Assembly: GCA_963921825.1 (NCBI GenBank)
Contig: OY997593.1
Coordinates: forward strand, 54,730,039 to 54,794,038
From: Erodium maritimum
Taxonomy: Eukaryota; Streptophyta; Magnoliopsida; Geraniales; Geraniaceae
Direction of reading: 5' to 3'
Length of the DNA: 64,000 nt
Numbering within the stretch: position 1 is the stretch's first letter; each line of letters opens with the position of its first letter. Both the position numbers and the translations under genes were made by a program. The notes beneath the pieces are model-generated. The model searched no databases. It saw only the letters and a program-made list of their open reading frames with translations, and was not told where the DNA came from. Of this stretch, positions 35,247 through 46,940 are shown piece after piece.

Positions 35247-38200
35247 TGTCACGCCCCAATTTCAGTAAACCGAACTCGGGACGCGAACATTTAAAATAAT
35301 GAACACTTTGAAACCTTTTCCATTTAAACATTTTAAAATACCAGTTTAGTTCAACAAAATAATATTTACAACTCAAAATCAGTCCCAACAAGTGGACAAA
35401 AGTAGGTATCCGTCACTAGACTCAAAAGTAAAACCCAGAAATCCCGCTCCTAGCTCTTCAAGCTTCGAAGCTCACCTAGTCCAACCTGCGATCGGTACCT
35501 GCAGGAAAAGCAGCTAGGGGTGAGCGTTCGCTCACCACCACGGATAACAGACCGACTACGGCATAATTAGCAGAAAAAGCCGGTAACACCAAAAACAAAG
35601 TCAACACCGGGGAACACTGTCCCCAACCCAAGTACTCTGACTGAACAAAACACCCACACTTACCTTCCTTGACCAACTCATCACCCTGACACGTAAAGTA
35701 GACCCGACACAACGATCACGACCTCTTCCAAGAACTCAAAAGACCACCACGCAACACCAAACAAGATCACAAAGGATCTCACACCAAACAAGATAACAAA
35801 GGATCGCAAACCAGCTCCCAAGAATGCTCACACCCTCCCGAGACTCTAACTCGGTTAGGCAAACCCAAGAATGCTTGCAACTTAACGATACTCTAACTCG
35901 TAAGCCAGCCGGAAAATGCTTGCAACTTACCGAGACTCTAACTCGTAAGCCAGCCAAAGAATGCTTGCAACTTACCGAGACTCTAACTCGTAAGCCAGCC
36001 AAAGTATGCTCACAAACCCAAACCACACACGCGCGGCCAGGACCCCTTTATTGGCGGGTGGGCCCCCTACCCCGTCTGAACATGCAGACGCGTGTGCTCG
36101 TGGACCCCCGTTTCATGGAGCGGGCCCCCAACCTCAGGTAACCACAAACACAATCACAATCACAATCACAAGCAAGTTCAACAACCAGTAACAGCACAAG
36201 TCCAACACTCGCAGGCACTCATGGCCACCAAGACACCAACAGTAAAACTCGGACTCAACAACCCCACAGGCACTCACGGCCTCCCAAGACACACCAACCG
36301 TAAGACACGGACTCAACAGCCCCACAGGCACTCACGGCCTCCCAAGACACACCAACAGTAAAACACGGACTCAACAGCCCCACAGGCACTCACGGCCTCC
36401 CAAGACACCAACCAACAGTAAAACAAGGACTCAACAGCCCCACAAGCACTCACGGCCTCCCAAGACACCAACCATAAAACACGCTTACAACTTACCGAGA
36501 CTCTAACTCGTAAGCCCGCTAAAGAAAGCTTGCAACCCCCCCGAGACTCTAACTCGGTCAGGCCAGCCAACGACACCAACCTTAGTACACGGGCTCTCAA
36601 GACCGCCCAAAACACCAAAGGTAAAGACACGGGTTCAACAACCCCACGGGCACTCATGGCCACCCAAAACTCAACAATGAAACACGCTTGCAACTTACCG
36701 AGACTCTAACTCGTAAGCCAGCTAAAACACCAACAGTAAAGTACGGGCTCTCATGGCCACCCAAACACGAATAATAACACGGGCTCTCATGGCCACCCAA
36801 GACTCAACAATAATAAAACGGGCTCTCAAGGCCACCCAAAACACCAAAAGATCAATCAACCTCCGGCTTAACCAAAGCCTCCAACAGTCCTAATATCAAT
36901 AGTTTCTCAATCAACCTCCGGGCATGGTCATATGCCTCCAGTAATTCTAATGTCGCTAGGTTCTCTGTTCCTACGACACTACTAAGTGTCACATGCTTTT
37001 CTCATAAACGCTACAATCCTGTATCATGTTTTTCTAATATTTAAATAAACCTATTCAACCCACGACACCCCGGTGTCACATGCAATTCTACTGTTAACTT
37101 TCCCCAGTTATGGCCGAGATCCGGCTACTTTTCCCTACCTCGTGTGTGTTCTCCCAAAAGCCAACCACGAGCTCCGGTGATGATCTCAGTCACTCACCCA
37201 GCTTTCCCTTGCCTCGGTCCGTGGCACGATCTAAAAGAACACAAATTCAAGGCACTTAACCACCCGCAGGAATAAACTGAAAATCATTAAACTCGACGCC
37301 CAAACTTAACCCCGACAATGTCGATCACTGCCAAACTTCCCAATTACTCGACATTGTCGATAAGGGACCCGTAAAGGCCCGATTCGCCCGACATGGCGAA
37401 TCTGCCCGGGTTTTGTAAATTGCCTTCCGGGGCTCCAAAAGCCCCCGTTTTCGTTTCTACGGTCTTAGAATAATTCAAGGGTCCCAATGTACTTGCCCGA
37501 ATCGAATTCCGACTCCCGAGTCAATTAATTAACGTTTAAAGTTTCCAAAACCCGTTAATTACAACTTCTCCAATTTAATTCCAAATTTCGATTCGATTAA
37601 GGGTAAATGGTCCGGGGAACGTTTTAAACCACCTGAACGATAAAACCCGAGCACCCGAGCACGTGGGCCCCACCCAACCTTCTTGGCCGTTCCCTAGGGT
37701 TCAAGGGGGGGGGGGGGGGGCTCGGCCATCATGTGGTGGCTGGTACCAGCTCCGGCCAGCCACCCCATGGCCGTCCGGCCACCACCCATAGTGGCCGGAG
37801 CTCCTCCCGAGCCTCCGGTCACCGAAAAACGTGTAATTAAACCCCCAAACACCTCTAAAACGTCTCCAACACCTCCCCAACATCAAAACCACCTTAAACT
37901 AATAGTTTCACCCAAACCCTAACATTTGAAAACTATCAAAACGACGATCGGTTCAGTGCTTACCCAAGAGGAGAACGAGGGGAACGAGATTGCTCCTTGC
38001 CTTGAGACGATCCAAAGGTTCGATAAACTCCAAACCCTAGCTTTCCCTCTCTTCTCTCTTCTTCTTCTTCTCCTTCTCTCTCTAAACACTCTCTTCTTCT
38101 TTCTAATTTAATTAAACTAACAACAATTTCTATTTTCTCTCTTTTAACCCCACATGGCCGGCCACATTTCCCATCCATTCATTTTCCCCCCAAAACTAAC

Positions 38201-38650
38201 ACCACCACTAATTGGACAAGTGGCAAGGTGGGTCCCACACCTTTTGGAAAATATCTAGTTGATATTTTCCAATCAGTTTCGCGAAAAACGGACGTTTCGG
38301 GCCCCGAACGGGCACTTTTCCCAAGAAATTACGAAACTTGGTGGGCTACAAGGAAAAGGCTCAACTAAGACCGCTGCGACGACGGCTAAGCTTTTTTGGA
38401 CCCAAAACGGTCCTCGAATGGACCAAAACGTCGCTCGGTTGACTTTTCCAGCGAAAAGTCAACATTTCCCAAATTGATCAGAAAGTTTCCCTGAGTGCCC
38501 CGGAACTCACTTTGGTCAATAACGGGGTCAACTTAAGTCCGGTATGACACTCGGGGTCATTTTAGGTTCACTTAACTGTTAGTCTTAATTTTTTTAAATT
38601 TTCCCGTTTTTCGCAAGTTTTACTGGCGTTGACCGGGAGTGGTTATTACA
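35247..38650 (-). repeat. 5' LTR of the gag-only gypsy element (full length)
   Basis: 3404 bp, from TGTCACGCCCC to GGTTATTACA on the plus strand. It contains the tandem arrays, a poly-G run (37705-37720), a CT-rich stretch at about 38041-38105 and the segment missing from the left LTR. Frames inside are not host genes. Confidence 0.9.
37705..37720. repeat. 16-base poly-G run
   Basis: Sixteen uninterrupted G within the 5' LTR. Confidence 0.95.
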
Positions 38651-40102
38651 TGCTTTGTCTAGATTAGCTCGGTGTTGGTTGGTTCCGACCTGAATCTCGG
38701 TTTTCATCCCTATCTCCGGCTAAGGTGTTGCATACCTCTAAGGAGATCGGGAGTCGCTGCTCGACGACCTTGTAAGGTTAGGTCAGTTCATTTTCTGATA
38801 TGGATCTGCTCATGGGTTCGTGGGTGTGAAGTAGCCTCCGGAAGTATGTGCGAGGACACCAAGGACTGGGTCATGGCTAGAGTTAGAAAGTGGTTGTCGG
38901 GACCCCTGTTATTCGTTACTTTGTTCCATCCTCTGTGGTCGGCGTTCTCCTCCACCTTTCTCACTGGTTCTGTTAGGCTCTTCAAGCATGTATTTTTTCT
39001 TGTTATTGTTGAAAGCCTGCTATGTATGTTGTGCCTTTCTCGATCCCTTCATGGGGTGTGAAGGCAACAATTACAAGGAGTTCGTGCCGTTTTGGTGTTG
39101 GCCACCGTAAATCCCGACTCTACTGTCTTTTCCTTGAGGTACTATAGTGGAGGCTTGAGTGTTCCTTCGGAAGTATCCTTTTCGGAGCTGGTCACGGGAC
39201 GCGCTTCTATATCCTCCCAGTTGTGGATCGTTGTGGTTTTGGATCAACCGCTTCTATTGGCTGGTTTTGTTGCCCGTCATTTCTTTTCAGGTCTGGTCGT
39301 GGGATGCGTTTCTTCATCTTTGGGGGTTGATCGCCGTAGACCTGGTGATTCGCCGAGGCTTACTGATATACCTTATCACCTGCTATTGTTTAGTATTCCC
39401 CATATCGTATCTTTATCGGTATCTGTTTGTTAAATTTTTCTTCCTTCCACTTTGGTGGGTAGGACTCGTCGGATTAGGGTGTTGGCCCTCGACGAGTAGT
39501 CTGGAATTAATGTCGTAAAATAGTATTTCTTTAGTTTCAATTTTAATATATTGTGTTTTGGAGGGTATTACCTTTCGAATCCGTCTCTGTCGTTTGTGGT
39601 GTTGGCAACCGACTAGTTAGTGATCATTTTCCAGTCTGTGCGACCGATTGATGGTCCTGATGAGACTAGGTGTTCTACTATTTATACCATTCAGTTAGTT
39701 TATGCCAGTTTTATTTGTGCTTCATGTTTGGAAAATCAGGTATTGACCTTTTTTATTGTTATGTGCTTCACTGTAGGAAAATTAGGGTTTTAGACCATTT
39801 CTATTTTTTTGATCTTAATGGTTGTAAAATTTGGGTATTTAGACATTTTTATTTGTTTTCTCCCCTTGTTGGGAAATTCTTTAGGCTTAGCTATCATGCC
39901 AGCGCTCACGTCTGTTGTTGGTTCATTTTCATGTCTTATCAGGTTGTTCCCCTCGTTGGGACTGTCAAGACGTCGAGCTTTCATGATAGTGCTCGTCTTT
40001 CAGATCTGTAGCTAGATCATCATCATCTTGTACTCCTCTTTTACCTCATAAGAGGTTTAAATTTAAATTTGCATTACTGATCTTTTTTTTTTTGAAATTT
40101 TG

Positions 40103-41036
40103 ATTTTAGATATTGGAGAGAAGAATCAAGAGTTCAACATTCGATTTCTTCATAGTTTTCATCATAATCGGTATTTGTATCACATTTATCCTTTATTATG
40201 GTTATTGTTGATTTGATACCTGCTATTGTTGATTTGATCCTTTCCTTGTGTTCTTACTTCATCGTTATGAACTAAATACATGTGATCTAGGACTAGGGGA
40301 GCGATATGGTGAACTGAATTAACGTGTTTCGGTTGTGCATTTGTCAAAATAGTATCTACGATATTGTTTATTTAATTATGATCATAATGCTTTATCGCCT
40401 TGATCACGTGATGTATGATTTAATCTTGTTAACCAACAATTGAAAAATGAGGTTAAGAAGAGGAAATAGGAATTAAATAGCTTGGGTTTTAATCTAGACT
40501 ATAATATAGTTAGACTGACACAAGTGCAATAACTATAGGAGTAATATCCGAAAGTTAGAGGAATTCGTAAACCTTAATGCTTGGTACCTTTCTACACCTA
40601 GGTTAGAGATAATTAGGTGATTAGAGTACAATAGGGTCCTAATGCTGTCGAGATATGGTTATGACTAGTGATAGAGAATTCCCGTTGCCTTTATAATAGT
40701 ATTACTTGCAAATGTAGACTGAACCCTAATAAGTTGTTCATCGTATTCGAACCCCGTTAATGTCCTAGATCTTCTTAAATCTCTGATTTCAAAAAACACT
40801 TTTGATATTGGGTTCTCGCATTCTCGGAACACTTACATTATTTCATAATTGCGTCAAATTATTATTTTCAAAACAAAACCAATAATCGGTATAGGAATAA
40901 CTTGATGAACGAATTAATTAATTAAAGTGTTTGCTTAATTGCTTCATTTGGTATGATAACTCGGACTAAACCCCAAATACTACTTGACACCGGTACGCTT
41001 GCCGTGCCATTATGAAAGTTAATTCTCAAGGTGTCA
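40103..41036 (+). mobile_element. Partial LTR in plus orientation (same family as 46941-48348)
   Basis: From gattttagatattggag to GGTGTCA it is the inverted counterpart of about 46941-47860, with several percent divergence. Its left part is missing; the retroposon tail ends next to it. It is followed at 41037 by agttaatgccgtcgttgtcgggga, the place where a PBS is expected. Confidence 0.7.
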
Positions 41037-41060
41037 AGTTAATGCCGTCGTTGTCGGGGA
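41037..41060 (+). promoter_or_regulatory. Athila/Tat-type primer-binding site, decayed
   Basis: GCCGTCGTTGTCGGGGA resembles the tRNA-Asp type PBS TGGCGCCGTTGCCGGGGA of Athila/Tat elements, placed just after the LTR end. The corresponding minus-strand site near 46915-46940 is more decayed. Confidence 0.6.
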
Positions 41061-41371
41061 GAAGATCAACAATGCAAATTTATTATTTAACTTGACACCC
41101 TGAGAATTAACTTTCAGAATGGCCGCACACCGTGTGCCTAGCGTGCGTGGTGCATGTTGGCCGCATGTCGTGCGCCCGGCATGCGCCTCAGAAAATTAGG
41201 CCCAGTTTGCCTTTGTTTGCTCTGTTTAGTCCTGAATTTCCCGATTCCTTTGGAGATTGATAAACTGCACAAAACAAGAAAAATACCCATCAAAATACAT
41301 CATCCGGGACTGAAAAGCTCAAGAATGTGGGTTAGAAACATCTCAAATAGATGTATTTTACGTTCACATCA

Positions 41372-43331
41372 ACACCCCACACTTAAGCTTTTCTCGCCCT
41401 GAGAAAACCAAACTACTCAAAACAATAAGATATGTCTCGGTTAAACCCCGAGGTTCACTTCGATAGGAGGAGTCCTAGTCTCCTTTATTCAGATAATGAA
41501 AATAAAAATGCACATGCAATGCATGATTCTATTGCTAATGCAACCTATGACTCAACTACATGATGCATGCAAAAGTTTACGAAAAATTGGTGATTTACGA
41601 GTTCAAGCACACAAATTGATCTAAAGGATTTTCTCAGAGTTGTCACATGCCAAAAGTTCTTACATAACTCAAAAGAATGCATAAACCAATGAACATACCG
41701 CATGTGAAGCAACCTACACCAAAGTCTACTCAATTTAGCTTACACACCTTATGTCAATTTTGATAGGCGTTCCTCTTTTCCCTATACATGGTTCTTAGAT
41801 ACTTATAAGCAAGCATTTTCAACCCCTCTCCACTAATTATAAGGAATTTAAGCGATCATGAATCACACAGAGCTTTATTAGGCTTATAATGTTAGGCTAG
41901 GCATAGGGTATGGTACGGTATGTGAAAAGAAGCTCAATAAATATATCTTGTCAAACATGCTTCGACTCATAACCCCGAAAGTGTATCTCACAACCCATAA
42001 CCCTCATTTGTGCACGAACACCCTTTTTTTCTCTTTACCCTTTTGTTTTCTTTTGAGCATCAATGATTATAATGCATTCTCTTTCTATATGCTCTAATTT
42101 TTCAACATTACCCCATATTTTTCTTTTTGCATAGAAGAGATTTTTATTTTCTTTCTCTTTTTCTCATCTTTTAGGAGGAAGGCTAAAAGCAGCAATAATT
42201 ACCATAAATTCGACACAATAATAATAACTCCCTTCATTTAATACTCTATTTCCAACCACCAACCATAACAACCATACCCAAGAAGCACCTAAGCCAAGGA
42301 GTATGGGTTCAATTAAAAAAGGGTATTTAAATGAAATGATAGGCACATAGGTTTATAACATCAAGGTTAGAAACAAAAGGCAAAAGCTCAACCGGGGTGA
42401 GTAGTAGATAATCATATATGTGTAGGTAGGAAATTTAGCACAAACGGTCCAAGAATGGCATATGATCAATTTCTTAATCACTTAATTCATTATTTTTATT
42501 TCGCTTCGAGGGGATATCTGTGAATTTCTAGACTCAGGTTCTCATCCATAGGAGCTAGAGTACTCATGCACACATCAAAGTAATTATCCTGAATGTAAAC
42601 AAAAAAGCATACCTCAATACATTTGCTTACACAAGTCAATTCGATCATACCAAATCGATGTGCTCCTTTGAATTATGCAAAAAAAGATGACCATGTCCAA
42701 CATTCCAATTATCGAAACTTTAAAATCATGCATACTAAGCTCCATAAAACACCAGAAAATATTTTTTTTTGATTTTTGATTTTTTTTTTTGAAACACAAC
42801 ATGATGCATAAACCTAATATAGATAAAGCACAAAGCATATGCAAAACATCCCACCTCACACTTTAAACCTAAGCACTGTCCCTAGTGCGACTCTAAAACA
42901 TATGTACACATACACCCCTTAATAATATACAGAAAAACAACACCCCACACTTATCAGATATCATATATGATATATAACAACCACCATACAATCCTAGATA
43001 CATATACTATCAGCACGACAAATCGGGTGCTCAACACCCACCACCTAGTATCTAAGAGTAAGCCAGCGAAAATATCAATATAAAGCAGAAGGGTAAGAAA
43101 TACTACCCCTCTATGAATCGTTGTGTGGCATGCATCTAACTCGGGGGTGTGGCGATGCATGAATGAATGAAAAGCTCCTCGCCCGATCGAGCTCATGTGA
43201 GCCCGGCGCCTCGCATGTGATCAACGTCCATACGCTCTCCGATCCATAATTGGGGTACCTCCCAACAAGCGCATTTGTTTAACGTCGTTAGCTCGACGAA
43301 AGGGGCGGCCTAAGACACCTATTTTTTCTCT
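41372..43331. other. 3' internal region of the decayed gypsy element
   Basis: Non-coding, with T/A homopolymers and many stops. It is where some Athila-group elements carry an extra ORF, but I see no such gene. The frame at 42954-43196 has no known domain. Confidence 0.5.
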
Positions 43332-44165
43332 TCAAAGCTCATTGCAAAGTGGTGTGAGGTTTTTTCTCGCCCAAACACCTTCACTAATCTCCTTTGACTT
43401 CCTCCACAAATTCACTACCAAGCTATGATCATTTTCCACCAGAATCCTACACATACAACATGAAGGGTTACATTCTCGAATATGACCTAAAGTTTCTCCC
43501 AATACCTTGCTCTTTGCCTTAAGAACATTCATAAGCTCTTCTTCCCTCTCATTAGATAAGTTAGATGGAATCACAATATGGTACATATCATTCTCATTCA
43601 GATACACATATTTCAGATTATTTGGTAGACATTTAAGCTGAACCTTCGTATCTACCCTATCATGGTTCTCCAATTCAGGTTGTGGAGAGGTTCTGTTGTT
43701 TACTTGATTCACCTCAGTCACGTGTTCATCCCGATACCCTATAAGTTTACCTGATGAGTCCTTGGTTCTAATATTACATTTGATACATAAAATGTTTTCT
43801 GTTCCTCACCATACCTGACTATGAGTTCCCCACGTTCAACATCTATTAAAGCTCTAGTAGTAGCCAAAAACGGTCTCCCCGTGATGAGAGAGATCTTATG
43901 ATCCTCTTTCATGCCTAAAATGATGAAATTTGTGGGGTATATAAATTCACCAACCTTGACTAACACATTCTCTATAATTCCCCTAGTAAATTTCACTGAC
44001 CTATCTGCTAATTATAAGGTCACCGAGGTTGGTGTGGGCTCAGCCCCAAGTCCTAACCGCCTAAGCACATATAGTGGCGTGAGGTTTATACTAGCCCCTA
44101 GATCACATAGGGACTTTTCAAAATGAACCTTACCTATGTCACATGGTATATTAAAGCTCTCTGGG
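43332..44165 (-). pseudogene. Retropepsin and pre-RT fragment of gypsy pol
   Basis: Minus-strand reading: IPCDIGKVHFEKSLCDLGASIN supplies the catalytic Asp of a retroviral-type aspartic protease (DLGAS near 44085-44105). One stop follows, then LADRSVKFTRGIIENVLVKVGEF, and GRPFLATTRALIDVERGEL completes the protease fold. After a break, 43721-43332 shows LPNNLKYVYLNEND and EREEELMNVLKAKSKVLG, the linker that precedes reverse transcriptase in Athila/Tat elements. Reverse transcriptase itself is missing. Confidence 0.75.
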
Positions 44166-44321
44166 TCCTTACATTTTAAGAGGTAATTTTTTCAACAATA
44201 TAACTAAACACTCTTCACTCAGATTCAGAATCTCTCCATCTACCAGTTTCTTTTTCTGACCTAGCAACCTTTTCATAAATTTGGTTTTCTTACGAATCTT
44301 GGTCAATGCTTCAAGATGGAG

Positions 44322-44330
44322 AATATTAAT
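44322..44330 (+). repeat. 9-bp target-site duplication, left (MITE 44331-45156)
   Basis: AATATTAAT, identical to 45157-45165. Confidence 0.9.
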
Positions 44331-45156
44331 GGGTTATATACTTTTTGGTACCCTTATGTTCTGTCCACGAACGATTTGGTACCCTTATGTTTAAAATGAC
44401 CAATTTGGTACCCTTTTGTTTTGTCCACGGACGGAAGTGGCACATTCCGTTAGAAAACTAACGGAATATTCCTTTAAGTTAGTCATGTGCAGTTAAGTAG
44501 GATGTGAAATGACGATTTTACCCTTTCTTATTTTAAGCTTATACATTTGATAGACAAAATTACCATTATAACCTTAGTTATAATACAAGAAATAATTAAA
44601 TAATAAAAAAATAAAGAAATAAAGAAATAATTAATGAATAATAATAATAATAATAATTAATAAATAAATAAAAGTAAAAAATAAAAAAAATAAAGTAAAA
44701 AATAAATAGATTAATTTTATAAGAAAAATGAAAATTAAAAATAATAATAAATTATTCAGAAAATTTAAAAACAATTATTAATTATTTCAGAAAATAACAA
44801 ATAAGAAATTTAAAAAATATATTAAAATAAAAAATTAATTCAATAAAATAAAATAAATTTATTTATTTATTTTTATTAAAAAAACTTATTAAAAATAAAG
44901 TCAAAAGTCATAATTCAAAAGTCAAAATTCAAAAGTCAATATAAGGGTAAAATGCTCATTTTACATTAAAGAGGAAAGTCAACTAAATCAATATATGGGT
45001 AAAATGGTCATTTCACACTACTCTATTAGTTTATTAAACCCATTAACTCAAAACGTCCTTGGACTGAACATAAGGGTACCAAATTGGAATAAAAATTAAA
45101 AAGGGTATCAAATCGTTCGTGGACAGAACATAAGGGTTTCAAAAAGTATATAACCC
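44331..45156. mobile_element. Mutator-like MITE 1 (826 bp)
   Basis: Starts GGGTTATATACTTTTTGGTA and ends with its inverted form (ttgaaacc.. to TATATAACCC); terminal inverted repeats of about 55-60 bp include ccttatgttctgtccacgaacg. It is flanked by a perfect 9-bp duplication, the size made by Mutator-like transposases. The AT-rich interior has no gene. It sits in the gypsy element between gag and protease, so it is younger than that element. Confidence 0.85.
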
Positions 45157-45165
45157 AATATTAAT
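45157..45165 (+). repeat. 9-bp target-site duplication, right (MITE 44331-45156)
   Basis: AATATTAAT. Confidence 0.9.
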
Positions 45166-45199
45166 ATTCAATCTCTTAAAAATATCTAGAAAAGGCGAA

Positions 45200-46846
45200 T
45201 ATTGACCAAGAAACCTACTATTCTTACGTGTAAAAGGAAAAGGAAAAGGAAGAGGTGAAGTCCACTTTTCTGATTCGACAATGGACTCCCTTACCGTCTT
45301 ACTTGTGATGGGTCCTTCAACCTCTACCCCTTGATGTTGGATCCAAGATGCATCATTATCTTGTGGAGGGACATGTTCCTCTAGTGTCTAACTATGAATT
45401 GACATTATGGCATTGCCACTATCTCTAGGGTTCTTTTCTATGTTATTGGGCAAGGTTCCTGGATCCCTAGAATTCAATACAGCTACTATTTTTCCAATTT
45501 GGATCTCTAAGATCTGGAACCGAGAGTTATTGTTCCAGTTCACTACCTGCTGCTCCTGTACAAATGTCTTGGTCACTTAACCTCTTCCCTTTTATTCTCC
45601 CCCATTTGTGTCATCATGATTAACAGCATCTGCTCTAGTTTGGAGGAAGAATCTTATGAAGGTGCATTCTGAGGATGCTGTCGATACTGCAGATTCTAGT
45701 GCCACTACTGGAGGTGCTAGTTCTGAGGCCTTTGTTGTAGCCTTGTCCTTGAGGTCTTTGTTGAAATCCTTGAGGAGCTTGACTCTGGTTCCCCACATAG
45801 TTTGTAGTTCCTCCTTGACGTTCTCCAATGCCTTCAATATAGTTAAGAGGATCAGGATATAAGGGTACCTGCATTGCATCCAACTCCTTTGTGCTCTGGA
45901 CAATCTGGTCCACCACCTTGTCCACTAATGATGACTCCACTACATTAACCGTCCCTTTAGCTCCTGTTGCTCTTTTGTTGGACTGTCATACCTTATTAGA
46001 AACCATCAAGTTCAGTAGAGCCACATTGTTCTTTAGTCAATTGCACAAAAGAACCTCCAGCTGCTGAATCAAGTTGCCCTTGGCTGACCTCATTTAGACT
46101 AGAATAGAAAGTCTGCAGTTGGACCCATAGTGGTTTACCATGATATGGACACTGCCTCAATAAGTCAGAGAACCTCTCTCATGCTTCCACTAACGTTTCA
46201 TCACCTTGTTGAGCAAATATGTTGATGTCAACTCTCAGCATTATCGTCTTCTTTGGTGGGAAGAACTGATTCATGAATGCGTCCACCAACTGGTCTCATG
46301 TTCTGATGCTCCTAATAGGTAAAGCATGGAGCCACTTACTTGCTTTATCCTTCAAAGAAAGAGGAAAAAGCCCAAGGCACACTGCATCATCTGAAACTCC
46401 ATTGTACCTGAATGTATCACAGAGCTCCATGAATGTTTTCAAGTGTTCCAACGGATACTCCATGTAGTGAACCATGTTGATAACCGATGTCTTAATTTCA
46501 ACCTTTGTGCTGCAACTGGTGGTGCGATAATGCTACTTTCAAGGCCCCGTATCTGAGGAGTTGCATACTCCATCAATGCCCTTTTCCTTAGTGGTTCCTC
46601 AGGAGCAAATAGTGGATTAAAGCCCAGAGGAACTGGATTCTGCTCCCTAATTGGGTTCTCATTCCTTGGTTGGATTGCTTCCCTGTGAATGTCATCATGT
46701 TCATCCTCATTATCCGAGTGATGACTCACTTCTGAGTGATGACTCATAACTTTCTTCCCTTGACGCTTCACAATCCTAGTGTTCCTCTCGATCTCTTCAA
46801 TATATGTAGTCAACAAACTCGGAGAGGGGTGAGACCGCAATTGCAT
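45200..46846 (-). pseudogene. Gag region of the Athila/Tat-like element, disrupted
   Basis: The N-terminus (46846-46439, MQLRSHPSPSLLTTY..., acidic/His-rich patch DNEDEHDD, then NPLFAPEEPLRKRALMEYATPQ) is like gag starts of this element group. Homology can be followed through interrupted frames to about 45200 (for example LWVQLQTFYSSL-type and Gln/Gly-rich pieces at 45635-45940). No intact zinc knuckle was seen. Confidence 0.55.
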
Positions 46847-46940
46847 TAATAAATTAAATAAAAAAATAGAATAGTCTTAATACGAATTATAAATGTATTA
46901 GAGTTGCCTTAGTTTCTCCCCGCCAATGACAACATTAACT

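Larger units (their letters stand above)
29763..38650 (-). mobile_element. Gag-only Ty3/gypsy retrotransposon (chromovirus-like, probably Tekay/Del)
   Basis: An 8.9-kb element in minus orientation: 5' LTR on the right (35247-38650), PBS, leader with tandem repeats, gag, polypurine tract, 3' LTR on the left (29763-32119). The flanks are TGCTC (29758-29762) and TGCTT (38651-38655), a 5-bp duplication with one change. The internal region is only 3127 bp and carries gag but no protease, reverse transcriptase, RNase H or integrase. The sequence just before the 3' LTR (ttcgcggacgaaattcctttaa on the minus strand) is the typical end of Tekay/Del-type elements. It resembles the non-autonomous TR-GAG class. 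Confidence 0.85.
29110..40095 (+). mobile_element. Family-B retroposon, split by a nested Ty3/gypsy element
   Basis: The left piece (about 29110-29762) is CT-rich with gcctctg..., like the first half of the copy at 18667. The right piece (38651-40095) carries the blocks gtttgtggtgttggcaaccgact and gaccgattgatggtcctga, then gtactcctcttttacctc and a tail near 40070-40095, all matching the second half of the 18667 copy. The two pieces join across the gypsy element at gatctggatgct/ttgtctag. The tail differs somewhat from the standard one and no target duplication was found. Frames in the pieces (29113-29667, 38672-40011) have no known domain. Confidence 0.65.
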
